Under the pieces are notes generated by a model that saw only the letters and a program-made list of their open reading frames with translations, did not search any database and had not been told where the DNA came from. This document shows positions 27,515-37,853 of a stretch of 64,000 nucleotides of DNA, in pieces. This DNA comes from Propionibacterium acidifaciens DSM 21887 (GTDB taxonomy: Bacteria > Actinomycetota > Actinomycetes > Propionibacteriales > Propionibacteriaceae). Numbering within the stretch: the first letter of the stretch is position 1; each line of letters begins with the position of its first letter. The translations under genes and the position numbers were made by a program. The DNA lies in assembly GCF_000426605.1 (NCBI RefSeq), contig NZ_AUFR01000001.1:124001-188000 (forward strand). The letters run 5' to 3'.

Positions 27515-27746
27515 GCACCGGCCCGACGCCCCGGCGACCGACGTCGAGCAGCGCGTCCCCGGGACCGCGCGCGGCGACGGCATCACGGCGGTCTCCCATC
27601 TGCTCGCCGGCATCGGCTTCTACGGGGCGCTCGGCTGGCTCGCCGATCGCCTCCTGCACGCGACCGTGTTCCTGCCCATCGGTCTCGTCGTGGGGACGGC
27701 TGCTGCCGTCTACCTGATCATCAAGCGGTTCGGAGGGGATGAATGA
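27504..27746 (+). CDS. AtpZ/AtpI-like F0F1 ATPase accessory subunit
   Basis: An 80-residue protein with two membrane helices separated by a short loop: GITAVSHLLAGIGFYGALGW and the C-terminal FLPIGLVVGTAAAVYLIIKR. This is the AtpZ/AtpI (F0F1-ATPase subunit) pattern. ATG 27504 has GGAGGGGGA upstream. The stop overlaps the atpB ATG by 4 bp. Proposed roles in family members are c-ring assembly or divalent-cation handling. Confidence 0.85.
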   Translation: MSAEHRPDAPATDVEQRVPGTARGDGITAVSHLLAGIGFYGALGWLADRLLHATVFLPIGLVVGTAAAVYLIIKRFGGDE

Positions 27747-28630
27747 GCACTGCCCAGGGGACGGCTCCCGAGGAGTCCGTGCGTCGGAGGGGCACGAGCC
27801 CGGCCCTCATCGCGGTGCTCGTCATCATCGTGTGGATCGCGACCACATGGGGCTCGCAGCTGCTCACGGGCGCCACCACCGGATGGCGGGCCCCGAGCAC
27901 CGAGGACTTCCAGTTCGAGGGCTGGTTCGGCACCACCTGGTTCACCAAGCCGCTCCTTCTGGCCCTCGTCGCCTTCGTCGGCATCCTCGCCTTCTGGCTC
28001 ATCGCCGCCCACCGGCTGCGGGTCGTCCCCACGAGGGGGCAGTTCTTCGCCGAGTACGTCTACGACTTCGTGCGCGACATCGGCCGCGACATGATCGGCC
28101 CGGGCTACCACCGGTTCGTGCCCTGTCTGCTCACCGTCTTCTGCTTCGTGCTCGTGAGCAACTGGTTCGGCGAGACCTTCCTGTTCATGTTCCCGACGTT
28201 CTCCCGGGTCGGTTACGCCTACGCGGCGGCGATCCTCACCTTCGCGGCCTACGTCGTGTCCGGCTTCAAGCAGCACGGGTTGGGCTACCTGCGGGTCGCC
28301 ATGCTGCCCTCGGGCGTCCCGGCCTGGCTGGTCCCGGTGATCATCCCGATCGAGTTCATCTCGACCTTCCTCACCCGGCCGCTGACCCTGTCGGTCCGGC
28401 TCTTCGCGAACATGTTCGCCGGCCACATGTCGATCATGGTCTTCGTCGGCGGCGGCGCCGCCCTGCTCACGTGGGCCCACAGCGTCTTCTACAACGTCAC
28501 CGGCGTCGTGACACTGCTCTTCGGCGTGCTCATGCTGTGCCTCGAGCTGTTCATCGGCTTCCTGCAGGCCTACATCTTCGCGATGCTGACCGCGCAGTAC
28601 ATTGGGTCATCCGTGGGCGAGGCCCACTGA
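27743..28630 (+). CDS. atpB: ATP synthase subunit a
   Basis: Fo proton-channel stator subunit, 295 residues, with five to six membrane helices. The essential arginine is in LTLSVRLFANMFAGH (about Arg219), and the C-terminal LELFIGFLQAYIFAMLTAQYIG helix is typical. It begins in an ATGA overlap with atpZ. A 50-bp gap with a fresh AAAGGA site precedes atpE, consistent with high translation of the c subunit. Confidence 0.96.
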   Translation: MSTAQGTAPEESVRRRGTSPALIAVLVIIVWIATTWGSQLLTGATTGWRAPSTEDFQFEGWFGTTWFTKPLLLALVAFVGILAFWLIAAHRLRVVPTRGQFFAEYVYDFVRDIGRDMIGPGYHRFVPCLLTVFCFVLVSNWFGETFLFMFPTFSRVGYAYAAAILTFAAYVVSGFKQHGLGYLRVAMLPSGVPAWLVPVIIPIEFISTFLTRPLTLSVRLFANMFAGHMSIMVFVGGGAALLTWAHSVFYNVTGVVTLLFGVLMLCLELFIGFLQAYIFAMLTAQYIGSSVGEAH

Positions 28631-28680
28631 GGAGCCCCTCAGCCTCTTCATCCGAAGGAAGACATCCGAAAGGAAATGCA

Positions 28681-28902
28681 ATGACTCCGTTGGAGATCAG
28701 CGGCTCGCTGAACGTTCTCGGCTACGGCCTGGCGACACTCGGCCCGGGCATCGGCGTGGCACTCATCTTCTACGCCGGCATCAACGGCATCGCCCGCCAG
28801 CCCGAGGCCAGGGGCACCATCATGCAGCCGGTCTACATCGGCTTCGCCATCGTCGAGGCGCTCGCCATCCTCGGCTTCGTCCTCGCCTTCGTCATCCGGT
28901 GA
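28681..28902 (+). CDS. atpE: ATP synthase subunit c
   Basis: A 73-residue hairpin of two helices forming the rotor ring. The polar loop is ARQPE (38-42) and the ion-binding carboxylate is Glu59 in FAIVEALAIL. The residues around it (Ala after the Glu, no Gln in helix 1) fit a proton rather than sodium ring. The ATG at 28681 has GAAAGGA upstream; an out-of-frame ATG 5 nt earlier is ignored. Confidence 0.96.
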   Translation: MTPLEISGSLNVLGYGLATLGPGIGVALIFYAGINGIARQPEARGTIMQPVYIGFAIVEALAILGFVLAFVIR

Positions 28903-28912
28903 GCGGTCCGCG

Positions 28913-29467
28913 ATGACACCGTTCGAACTGGTGCCGCTGCTCGACCTCGGGCCCCTGCTGCCCGAGCTGCCCGAGTTCCTCGCCGGGCTGGCCCTGCTCG
29001 CCCTCATGTGGCTCATCGTGGCCAAGGCGGTGGCCCCTCGGTTCGAGGAGCTCTACGAGCGGCGGTCCGACGAGATCGAGGGCGGCATCAGGCATGCCGA
29101 GCAGGTCCAGGCCGAGGCGGACGCCGCCCGGGCCGAGTACCGCAAGCGGCTCGACGCGGTGCAGGCCGAGGCCGCGCGCGCCCGGGACGAGGCCACCGAG
29201 CGCGGCGACCTCATCGTCGCCGAGGCCAAGCAGCGGGCCGCGCAGGAGCAGGCGAGGATGATCGCCGAGGCCCGCGCGCAGATCGCCGTCGAGCGCGAGG
29301 CCGCCCTGACCGAGCTGCGGTCCCAGGTGGGTGGCCTGGCCACGACGCTCGCCGGTCGCATCGTGGGGGAGTCCCTCGACGACGACGAGCGGGCCCGGCG
29401 CACGGTCGACCGCTTCCTCGCCGAGCTCGAGTCCCAGCCCGTGTGCGTGTCGGGCGCGGGGGAGTGA
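28913..29467 (+). CDS. atpF: ATP synthase subunit b
   Basis: Peripheral-stalk subunit, 184 residues. One N-terminal membrane helix (FLAGLALLALMWLIVAKAVAP) is followed by a long Ala/Glu/Arg-rich coiled coil and a C-terminal segment that meets subunit delta. It starts 10 bp after atpE; its stop overlaps the atpH GTG by 4 bp. Confidence 0.95.
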   Translation: MTPFELVPLLDLGPLLPELPEFLAGLALLALMWLIVAKAVAPRFEELYERRSDEIEGGIRHAEQVQAEADAARAEYRKRLDAVQAEAARARDEATERGDLIVAEAKQRAAQEQARMIAEARAQIAVEREAALTELRSQVGGLATTLAGRIVGESLDDDERARRTVDRFLAELESQPVCVSGAGE

Positions 29468-30243
29468 ACGCCGTGCCCGAGAACCGATCCGCGGCGCTCG
29501 ACGCGGCCGCCGACGGGCTCGCCCCGACCGCCGCACTGGTCGGCGAGCTCCTCGAGCTCGCCGACGCGCTGCGCGACAATCCGCCGCTGCGCCGCGCGCT
29601 GACCGACACGACGCTCGAACCGGACGCCCGCGGCCGGCTCGCCGAGCGCCTGGTCGGCCGGCGGATCGGCCCCGGGGCGACGGGGCTGCTCGCGCGCGCC
29701 GTCGCCCTGGACTGGCCGTCGGGGTTCGCGCTCGCCGACGCGCTCGAGGAGCAGGGGGTGCGCATCGGCGTCCGCACGGGCGACCCCGAGGCGGTCCGGG
29801 CCGAGCTCGGGGCCTGCGCGCGGCTCATCGGCGCCCACGTCGAGCTCGACCAGGCGCTGTCGGCGCACGGGACCGGCCCCGAGGAGCGCTCCGCGCTCGT
29901 GACGCGGCTGCTCGGCCCCCGGCTGAGCGCCGCCGCGCTCGTCCTTGTCCAGCACGCCGCCCGGTGCGGCGGGCGGGTCGGCCGGACGCTCGCCGGCTAC
30001 GAGGAGATCGCCTCGGGCGTCCTCGGACGGCGGCTGGCCCGGGTCACCGTCGCCAGGGCCCTGCCCGAGGACCAGGCGGAGCGGTTGAGGGCCCAGCTGG
30101 CGCGCCTCTACGCGGCGCCGGTCGACCTGAGCATCAGCGTCGACCCGGACGTGCTCGGCGGCGTGCGCGTGCTCATCGGCGACGACGTGATTGACGGGAC
30201 GATCGCGGCCACCCTGGACCAGGCCCGCAGACAGCTCGCCTGA
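29464..30243 (+). CDS. atpH: ATP synthase subunit delta
   Basis: F1 stator subunit, 259 residues from the GTG at 29464. It has an N-terminal helical domain and the conserved C-terminal VDLSISVDPDVLGGVRVLIGDDVIDGTIAATLDQARRQL-type region. The length agrees with actinobacterial delta subunits, longer than the 177 residues of E. coli, but it lacks the b-delta fusion seen in mycobacterial AtpH, since a separate complete b subunit precedes it. A 54-bp gap leads to atpA. Confidence 0.94.
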   Translation: MNAVPENRSAALDAAADGLAPTAALVGELLELADALRDNPPLRRALTDTTLEPDARGRLAERLVGRRIGPGATGLLARAVALDWPSGFALADALEEQGVRIGVRTGDPEAVRAELGACARLIGAHVELDQALSAHGTGPEERSALVTRLLGPRLSAAALVLVQHAARCGGRVGRTLAGYEEIASGVLGRRLARVTVARALPEDQAERLRAQLARLYAAPVDLSISVDPDVLGGVRVLIGDDVIDGTIAATLDQARRQLA

Positions 30244-30297
30244 TCCCCACAGACCTGCCCCCGGGGGCACATGGAGAATCGAGGAAGACAGGACGCC

Positions 30298-31932
30298 ATG
30301 GCTGAACTGAGCATCAGCTCGGACGAGATCCGCAGCGCGCTGGACAGTTTCGTGCAGGACTTCACGCCCGACCGGGCGGCACCGGAGGAAGTGGGCCGCG
30401 TGACGAGCTCGGGCGACGGCATCGCGCACGTCGAGGGCCTGCCCCATGCGATGGCCAATGAGCTGTTGCGCTTCGAGAACGGCACGACGGGCATCGCCCT
30501 CAACCTCGACCTCCGCGAGATCGGCGCCGTCATCCTCGGCGACTCGGAGGGCGTCGACGAGGGCTCGGCCGTCCACGGCACCGGCGAGATCCTCTCGGTG
30601 CCCGTGGGCGACGGCTACCTGGGCAGGGTCGTGGACGCCACCGGCAGCCCCATCGACGGCAAGGGGCCGCTGGCCGGCATCGAGGGGCGCCGCGCCCTGG
30701 AGCTCCAGGCCGCCGACGTCATGCACCGCCAGGAGGTCCGCGAGCCGCTCATGACCGGCCTCAAGGCCATCGACTCGATGGTCCCGATCGGCCGCGGCCA
30801 GCGCGAGCTCATCATCGGGGACCGCAAGACCGGCAAGACCGCCATCGCCACCGACACGATCATCAACCAGCGCGAGAACTGGCTCACCGGCGACCCGGAC
30901 CGGCAGGTGCGCTGCATCTACGTGGCCGTCGGCCAGAAGAACTCGACCGTCACCGAGGTGCGCGAGAACCTCGAGAAGACCGGCGCGATGGAGTACACCA
31001 CCATCGTCAACGCGCCGGCCTCCGACCCGGCCGGCTTCAAGTACATCGCGCCGTACGCCGGCTCGGCCATCGGCCAGCACTGGATGTACCACGGCAAGCA
31101 CGTGCTCATCGTCTTCGATGACCTCACCAAGCAGGCCGAGGCCTACCGCGCCATGTCTCTGCTGCTGCGCCGCCCGCCGGGCCGCGAGGCCTACCCCGGC
31201 GACGTCTTCTACCTGCACAGCAGGCTGCTGGAGCGCTGCGCCAAGCTGTCCGACGACCTGGGCGGCGGCTCGATGACCGGCCTGCCGATCGTCGAGACGA
31301 AGGCGAATGACATCTCGGCCTACATCCCGACGAACGTCATCTCGATCACCGACGGCCAGATCTTCCTCCAGTCCGACCTGTTCAACGCGAACCAGCGCCC
31401 GGCGGTCGACGTCGGCCTGTCCGTGAGCCGCGTCGGCGGCGCCGCCCAGACCAAGGCGATGAAGAAGATCTCCGGCACGCTGAAGATCGACTTGGCCCAG
31501 TACCGCGACATGCAGGCCTTCGCCATGTTCGCCTCCGATCTCGACGCGACGAGCCGGCGCCAGCTCGACCGCGGCGCCCGCCTCACCGAGCTGCTGCGCC
31601 AGGGCCAGGCCAGTCCCGTCCCGATGGCCGAGCAGACCGTCGCCCTGTGGTCGGGCATCAACGGGCACCTCGACATCGTCCCGGTCGCCGACGTGCTGCG
31701 CTTCGTCGACGAGTTCATCGAGCACCTGCGCGGGCAGACCGACGTCCTCGCCGCGATCGAGGGCTCCGGCGAGCTCTCGGACGAGTCCGCCGACGAGCTC
31801 ACCCGCCGGATCGAGGCCTTCACGGATCTCTTCCGCACCGCCGACGGCCAGCCGCTGCGCCGCGAGGAGACCGACGAGGGCGCCGCGAAGGGCATCGGCC
31901 AGGCCAGGATCGTCGCGACGAAGAGGTCCTGA
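30298..31932 (+). CDS. atpA: ATP synthase subunit alpha
   Basis: Non-catalytic nucleotide-binding F1 subunit, 544 residues. P-loop GDRKTGKT near residue 175, DDLTKQA Walker B region and SRVGGAAQ near 380 are present. The start ATG 30298 ([11 protein letters not shown]) has GAGGAAGACAGGA upstream; an in-frame ATG at 30271 adds only nine unconserved residues. The C-terminus carries a short extension after the alpha C-domain, as in many actinobacteria. Confidence 0.96.
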   Translation: MAELSISSDEIRSALDSFVQDFTPDRAAPEEVGRVTSSGDGIAHVEGLPHAMANELLRFENGTTGIALNLDLREIGAVILGDSEGVDEGSAVHGTGEILSVPVGDGYLGRVVDATGSPIDGKGPLAGIEGRRALELQAADVMHRQEVREPLMTGLKAIDSMVPIGRGQRELIIGDRKTGKTAIATDTIINQRENWLTGDPDRQVRCIYVAVGQKNSTVTEVRENLEKTGAMEYTTIVNAPASDPAGFKYIAPYAGSAIGQHWMYHGKHVLIVFDDLTKQAEAYRAMSLLLRRPPGREAYPGDVFYLHSRLLERCAKLSDDLGGGSMTGLPIVETKANDISAYIPTNVISITDGQIFLQSDLFNANQRPAVDVGLSVSRVGGAAQTKAMKKISGTLKIDLAQYRDMQAFAMFASDLDATSRRQLDRGARLTELLRQGQASPVPMAEQTVALWSGINGHLDIVPVADVLRFVDEFIEHLRGQTDVLAAIEGSGELSDESADELTRRIEAFTDLFRTADGQPLRREETDEGAAKGIGQARIVATKRS

Positions 31933-31933
31933 C

Positions 31934-32869
31934 ATGCCCGCATCCCTGCGCGAACTGCGGCAGCGCAAGAACTCCGTGGCCACGACGATGAAGATCACGA
32001 AGGCCATGGAGCTCATCGCCGCCTCCCGCGTCACGAGGGCCCGGCGGAAGGCTCGCAACTCGGACGAGTACACGCGCGAGCTGGTCCGGGCGGTCTCCTC
32101 GGCCGCGGCCTACTCCCGCGTGAGCCACCCGCTGACGAACGACATCACGACGGCCACCCGCGTCGCCGTGCTCGTGGTGAACTCCGACCGGGGCCTGGCC
32201 GGGGGCTACCCGGCCAATGTCATGCGGGCGGCCGGGGGCCTCGTCGACCGGCTGCACGAGCTCGGCCGCGAGGTCGACATCTACACGGTCGGGCGCAAGG
32301 CACAGGAGTACTTCGCCTACCGCAGCGTCGAGCTGACCGGTTCCTGGACCGGGTTCAGCGAGGAGCCCCACTACGAGCACGCCTTCGAGATCGGCAGCAC
32401 CCTCATCGACGCCTTCCTGCGACCGACCGACGAGGGCGGCGTCGACTCGATCCACGTGGTGTTCACCCGCTTCCGGTCGCTCGTGACGCAGGAGACCGAG
32501 ATCATCCGGCTGCTGCCGCTCAAGATCGTCCGGGACAGTGGGGACGTGGCCGAGAGCCCCGACGTGGCGCTGGAGCGGCCCGAGGGCTTCGTCCCGCCGT
32601 ACCTGTTCGAGCCGGACCCCGAGACCGTGCTCGACGCGCTCCTGCCGCTGTACGTCATCGACCGCATCAAGTACATGCTGCGCGAGTCCGCCGCCTCCGA
32701 GCTGGCGGCCCGGCAGCAGGCCATGCACTCGGCCACCGACAACGCCAGGACCCTCATCGACACGCTCACGCGGCAGGCCAACCAGGCGCGTCAGGGCGAG
32801 ATCACCCAGGAAATCAACGAAATCGTGGGCGGCGCAGGAGCGTTGTCCGAATCCACGCAGGAGATCTGA
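31934..32869 (+). CDS. atpG: ATP synthase subunit gamma
   Basis: Central rotor shaft, 311 residues. The N-terminal helix LRQRKNSVATTMKITKAMELIAASR and the C-terminal helix (ASELAARQQAMHSATDNARTLID) form the expected antiparallel coiled coil, with the Rossmann-like middle region between. It starts one base after the atpA stop and its stop abuts the atpD ATG. Confidence 0.96.
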   Translation: MPASLRELRQRKNSVATTMKITKAMELIAASRVTRARRKARNSDEYTRELVRAVSSAAAYSRVSHPLTNDITTATRVAVLVVNSDRGLAGGYPANVMRAAGGLVDRLHELGREVDIYTVGRKAQEYFAYRSVELTGSWTGFSEEPHYEHAFEIGSTLIDAFLRPTDEGGVDSIHVVFTRFRSLVTQETEIIRLLPLKIVRDSGDVAESPDVALERPEGFVPPYLFEPDPETVLDALLPLYVIDRIKYMLRESAASELAARQQAMHSATDNARTLIDTLTRQANQARQGEITQEINEIVGGAGALSESTQEI

Positions 32870-34320
<1,451 letters not shown>

Positions 34321-34321
<1 letters not shown>

Positions 34322-34785
34322 TGTCCACCCCCCTCGAGGTCACGGTGGTCGCCGCCGAGGGCAGGGTCTGGGAGGGCCGTGCCATCAGCGTCGTCGCCCG
34401 GACCACCGAAGGCGACATCGGCATCCTGGCCAACCACGCGCCGATCATGGCCGCCCTCGTGCCGTGCGCGGTGAAGATCACGCGCGTCGACGGGGTCACC
34501 GAGGTCGTCGCCGTCTCCGACGGCTTCATCTCGGTCTTCAGCAACCACGTTTCGCTGCTGAGCGCCTTCGGCGAGATCTCCTCGAAGATCTCCGTCGACC
34601 AGGCGCGCAGCACTATCGCCCACCTGCACGGCGTCGTCGACTCGGGCGAGGCCGACCAGAGCCAGGTCCGCGAGTACAACCACGCCATCGCCCAGGTGCG
34701 GGCCGCCTCGACGGCGGCCGCGCTCGCCGGGGGAGGACAGGTCGAGGTCACCCCTGCCCCGGTCCGGGTCGTCGACCAGGACTGA
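34321..34785 (+). CDS. atpC: ATP synthase subunit epsilon
   Basis: Rotor subunit that can inhibit ATP hydrolysis, 154 residues. The N-terminal beta-sandwich shows TTEGDIGILANHAPIMAAL and the C-terminal helices are Ala-rich. The final 20 or so residues extend beyond the common length. It ends the 11.5-kb run that began with prfA. Confidence 0.94.
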
Positions 34786-34835
34786 CGACGATGCCCCTGG
34801 TCCGCTCGGTGTTGGCCACTCCGGCGCAGGGCGGG

Positions 34836-34841
34836 TAGGTT
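34836..34841 (+). promoter_or_regulatory. -10 box of the DUF2550 gene, leaderless type
   Basis: TAGGTT ends 7 nt before the ATG at 34849, so this gene is probably transcribed separately from atpC. Confidence 0.6.
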
Positions 34842-34848
34842 TCTGGCC

Positions 34849-35316
34849 ATGGACAGGGGAGGGATGGTCGTCGGGCTCGCGGCACTGGTCTTCGTCGCCG
34901 TCGCCCTGCTGTGCGTCCTCGGCGCCCTCCGCATCCGGTGGATCTGGTCGCGCGGCGGCGTCTTCGAGTGTCAGCTGCGCCAGGAGCGCCCGGTCGTGCG
35001 CCCCTGGCACTCCGGCCTGGCCCGCTACGAGGGCAACCATCTGGGCTGGTACCGGGTGCTGTCCCTCGGACGGCGCCCGAACGTCGTGATCCACCGCCGC
35101 CAGGCGGAGCTGGTCGAGTACCGCCCACCCGCCGAGGCCGACCTCCAAAGGCTCACGGTCGGCCAGCAGGTCGTTGCCGTCGCCCAGCGCACCGGCCCCA
35201 GCGGGCACGCGCTGTGGCAGTTGGGCATGGACACCGAGTGCCTCACCGGCTTCATGAGCTGGCTCGAGGCGGGCCCTCCCGGCGAGGGCCGCCGCCACCA
35301 GACGAACCCGAGATGA
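34849..35316 (+). CDS. DUF2550 family protein
   Basis: A 155-residue protein with one N-terminal membrane helix (VGLAALVFVAVALLCVLGAL) and a soluble domain containing the family pattern RGGVFECQLR, WHSGLARYEGNHLGWYRVLSLG and the RxxELVEYR segment. DUF2550 genes sit after atpC in most actinobacteria, which is the case here. Function is unknown. Start is fixed by the leaderless -10 box. The stop is 15 bp before the lipoate ligase-like gene. Confidence 0.9.
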   Translation: MDRGGMVVGLAALVFVAVALLCVLGALRIRWIWSRGGVFECQLRQERPVVRPWHSGLARYEGNHLGWYRVLSLGRRPNVVIHRRQAELVEYRPPAEADLQRLTVGQQVVAVAQRTGPSGHALWQLGMDTECLTGFMSWLEAGPPGEGRRHQTNPR

Positions 35317-35331
35317 ACGAGGAGACGCGCC

Positions 35332-36381
35332 GTGCGCGGTGAGTACAAGGTCCGGGGCGGCAAGCTCGTCGTCGTCCAGGTCGATGAGGTCGACGGCCGC
35401 TACGCGAACGCCCACCTGTCGGGCGACTTCTTCCTCGAACCCGACGAGGCCCTCGAGCGGATCAACGCCGGCATCGACGGGGTCCCCACCTCGGCCTCCG
35501 TGGCGGAGCTGACCGACGCCATCCGCGCCGCCCTCGACGAGGACGTGCGCATGGTCGGCTTCGACCCGCAGGCCGTCGCCATCGCCGCCCGCCGCGCGGT
35601 GGGCGGGGCCATCGGCTGGGACGACCTCGCCTTCGAGGTCATCGGCCCGAGGGTCATGGACCCGGCCATGCACGTCGCGCTCGACGAGGTCTTCCCCGCC
35701 GAGCTGTCCTCGGGCGCCCGGGGCCCGGTCCTGCGCTTCTGGGACTGGGACTCCCCGCTCGTCGTCATCGGCTCCTTCCAGTCCGTGCACAACGAGATCG
35801 ACGCTGACAACGCCGCCCGGTACGGCATCCGGGTCGTGCGCCGCATCACCGGCGGCGGCGCCATGTTCATGGAGCCGGGCAACTGCATCACCTACTCGCT
35901 CACCGTGCCCGGCGCGCTCGTCGAGGGGCTCAGTTACGAGCAGTCCTACGCCTATCTTGACGACTGGGTGCTCGGCGCCCTCGCCGAGGTCGGCATCCAC
36001 GCCGTCTACCGGCCGCTCAACGACATCGCCAGCGACAAGGGCAAGATCGGCGGCGCGGCCCAGCGCCGACTCACCGACGGCACCGTCCTGCACCACGTGA
36101 CGATGAGCTACGACATCGACGCCGAGAAGATGATGCAGGTGCTGCGCATCGGCCGCGAGAAGCTCTCCGACAAGGGGACGAGGAGCGCCAACAGGCGCGT
36201 CGACCCCATGCGCTCGCAGACGGGCCTGTCCCGCGCCGAGCTCTTCCGGCGCTTCATCGCCCACTTCATGGGCCGCTACGACGCCGTCGAGTCGGACTAC
36301 CGCCCCGAGGAGCTCGCCCGGGCCCGGCGGCTGCTCGACGAGAAGTTCACCACCGAGGAGTGGACCCGCCGCGTGCCGTGA
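35332..36381 (+). CDS. Lipoate-protein ligase A family protein with N-terminal LplB-like domain
   Basis: A 349-residue protein. Residues 1-70 (YKVRGGKLVVVQVDEVDGR... HLSGDFFLEPDEAL) resemble the accessory lipoate-ligase domain that is C-terminal in E. coli LplA and a separate protein (LplB) in Thermoplasma. The BPL/LplA catalytic domain follows (about 90-349), with VVRRITGGGAMF replacing the usual RRxSGGGAV motif and the lysine-loop SDKGKIGGAAQRR. It is likely to attach lipoate or octanoate to E2/GcvH proteins. The start is GTG 35332 with AGGAGA upstream. Confidence 0.82.
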   Translation: MRGEYKVRGGKLVVVQVDEVDGRYANAHLSGDFFLEPDEALERINAGIDGVPTSASVAELTDAIRAALDEDVRMVGFDPQAVAIAARRAVGGAIGWDDLAFEVIGPRVMDPAMHVALDEVFPAELSSGARGPVLRFWDWDSPLVVIGSFQSVHNEIDADNAARYGIRVVRRITGGGAMFMEPGNCITYSLTVPGALVEGLSYEQSYAYLDDWVLGALAEVGIHAVYRPLNDIASDKGKIGGAAQRRLTDGTVLHHVTMSYDIDAEKMMQVLRIGREKLSDKGTRSANRRVDPMRSQTGLSRAELFRRFIAHFMGRYDAVESDYRPEELARARRLLDEKFTTEEWTRRVP

Positions 36382-36405
36382 CGTCCCGTTCCGCTTGGCG
36401 GGACG
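36382..36405. terminator. Hairpin between convergent lplA-like and cobO genes
   Basis: Inverted repeat CGTCCCG (36382-36388) with CGGGACG (36399-36405), 10-nt loop, lies in the 31-bp gap between the two stop codons and could serve both strands. Confidence 0.6.
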
Positions 36406-36412
36406 GGACGGA

Positions 36413-37078
36413 TCACTGCGCGCCGGCGGAGCGGTGCACCGGCCTCGCGGCGGCGACCTGCTCGGCGTGCGCGGCGTTGCGCTCACCGCCGGGCAGCCAC
36501 AGCACCTCATCGTGCCCGGCGACCAGGTTCGCGTAGCGCGCCATGGTGAACAGCAGGTCGGACAGACGGTTGAGGTATTTCACGGCCAACAGGCTGACCC
36601 CGCCGTGCGGTTCGGCCCGCTCGTCCTCGGGGCCGAAGGCCTCGACGGCCTCCCAGGCCCTGCGCTCGGCGCGGCGGGCGAGCGACCGGGCGATGTGCAG
36701 CTGGGCCGCCAGGGGGCAGCCGCCGGGCAGGATGAACGAGCGCAGGTTCGGCAGCGGCTCCCCGAACTCGTCGCACCAGCGCTCGAGACGGTCGATCGAG
36801 GACTGGACGACGCGCAACGGCTCCCACTCGGGGTTCGCGACGACGGGATTGGACAGATCGGCGCCGACGTCGAACAGCTCGTTCTGGATGAGGACGAGCG
36901 CCTCGCGGAGCTTCTCGTCAGGCCCGAGCGCGAGCGCCACGCCGAGGGCAGAGTTGGTCTCGTCGGTGCAGCCGTAGGCCTCCACGCGAGGGTCGGTCTT
37001 GGCCGTCTCCTCGTTGTTCGACAGCCTCGTCCTGCCGGCGTCGCCGGTGCGCGTGTAGATGCGTGTGAGATTCACCAT
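36413..37078 (-). CDS. Cob(I)alamin adenosyltransferase, PduO type
   Basis: Transfers adenosyl from ATP to cob(I)alamin to make coenzyme B12. The 221 residues start with YTRTGDAGRTRLSNNEE, the ATP-binding PduO signature, then EAYGCTDETNSALG, the RSFILPGG motif, RRAERR and LNRLSDLLF. The start at 37078 is supported by a leaderless -10 box. The methylmalonyl-CoA epimerase gene at 45103-45549 suggests that adenosyl-B12 serves methylmalonyl-CoA mutase, which is not in this window. Confidence 0.93.
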   Translation of the reverse strand: MVNLTRIYTRTGDAGRTRLSNNEETAKTDPRVEAYGCTDETNSALGVALALGPDEKLREALVLIQNELFDVGADLSNPVVANPEWEPLRVVQSSIDRLERWCDEFGEPLPNLRSFILPGGCPLAAQLHIARSLARRAERRAWEAVEAFGPEDERAEPHGGVSLLAVKYLNRLSDLLFTMARYANLVAGHDEVLWLPGGERNAAHAEQVAAARPVHRSAGAQ

Positions 37079-37084
37079 GGGCTC

Positions 37085-37090
37085 AGGGTA
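37085..37090 (-). promoter_or_regulatory. -10 box of the cobalamin adenosyltransferase gene, leaderless type
   Basis: On the minus strand TACCCT ends 6 nt before the ATG at 37078. Confidence 0.55.
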
Positions 37091-37160
37091 ACCGGCATGG
37101 CGCGCCGTGCAGAAGGGCCCGGAGGATGGCACCCTGTGAGGCAGCAGGGAGGTCGATGAG

Positions 37161-37853
37161 ATGGGCAGGACGACGACGCTCGTGGGGATCGCGGCGGCGA
37201 CCGCGCTGGTGCTGGGCGGGTGCGCGAGCGCCCCGACGCCCGGGGGCCCCGGGACCGGGTCGGCCTCCGTGGCCCGCGTCACCTGCGAGTACACCGTCAC
37301 CGGTGGCCCGGCGCGGCCCGTCGACCCGCCGAACGGGGAGCAGGTGCCGGCCTCCGGCACCGCCACCGTCACGCTGTCGATGGGCGCCGGGACGATCACC
37401 GTCACCCTCGACCGCTCCGCGGCCCCCTGCGCGGTGCACTCCTTCGAGTCGCTGGCCGAGCAGGGCTACTACACCGGCTCGGGATGCCACCGGCTGACCA
37501 CGGCGGGGCTGTTCGTCCTCCAGTGCGGCGATCCCGGCGGCACCGGCAAGGGCACCTCCGGCTACGGCCTCAGCCCCGAGACGGGCTCGCCGCTGGTCAG
37601 CTGCTCGGACGGGGACCGCACCGAGTGCGGCTACCCGGCGGGCACGGTCGCGCTGGCCGATCCCGAGCACGACGGGGGCCAGTTCTTCATGACCTACGCC
37701 GACTCGACGATCTCCGGCGACCACCCCGTGCTCGGCACCGTCGACGAGGCGGGCCGGCAGGTGCTCTCGCAGATCGCCGAGAAGGGCTTCGCCCAGGGCG
37801 CCTCGCCCTCCCCGGCTGCGGACACGACGCTGCGACGGGTCACGCTGGGCTGA
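37161..37853 (+). CDS. Cyclophilin-type peptidyl-prolyl isomerase, lipoprotein
   Basis: A 230-residue exported protein. The signal peptide ends with lipobox LGGC (Cys about 21), followed by a Gly/Pro-rich linker. The cyclophilin domain (about 65-228) keeps the catalytic Arg in CHRL and the Gln in VLQCGDPGGTGKG, with the FFMTY substrate-pocket segment. Several extra cysteines suggest disulfides outside the cell. ATG 37161 has GGGAGG upstream. It is divergent from cobO and its 3' end overlaps the convergent hydrolase gene by 14 bp. Confidence 0.9.
   Translation: MGRTTTLVGIAAATALVLGGCASAPTPGGPGTGSASVARVTCEYTVTGGPARPVDPPNGEQVPASGTATVTLSMGAGTITVTLDRSAAPCAVHSFESLAEQGYYTGSGCHRLTTAGLFVLQCGDPGGTGKGTSGYGLSPETGSPLVSCSDGDRTECGYPAGTVALADPEHDGGQFFMTYADSTISGDHPVLGTVDEAGRQVLSQIAEKGFAQGASPSPAADTTLRRVTLG

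Noticed and set aside
29053-32073. A minus-strand open frame of about 1000 codons opposite atpF-atpG
   Set aside because: Antisense shadow of conserved ATP synthase genes with low-complexity composition and no recognisable fold.
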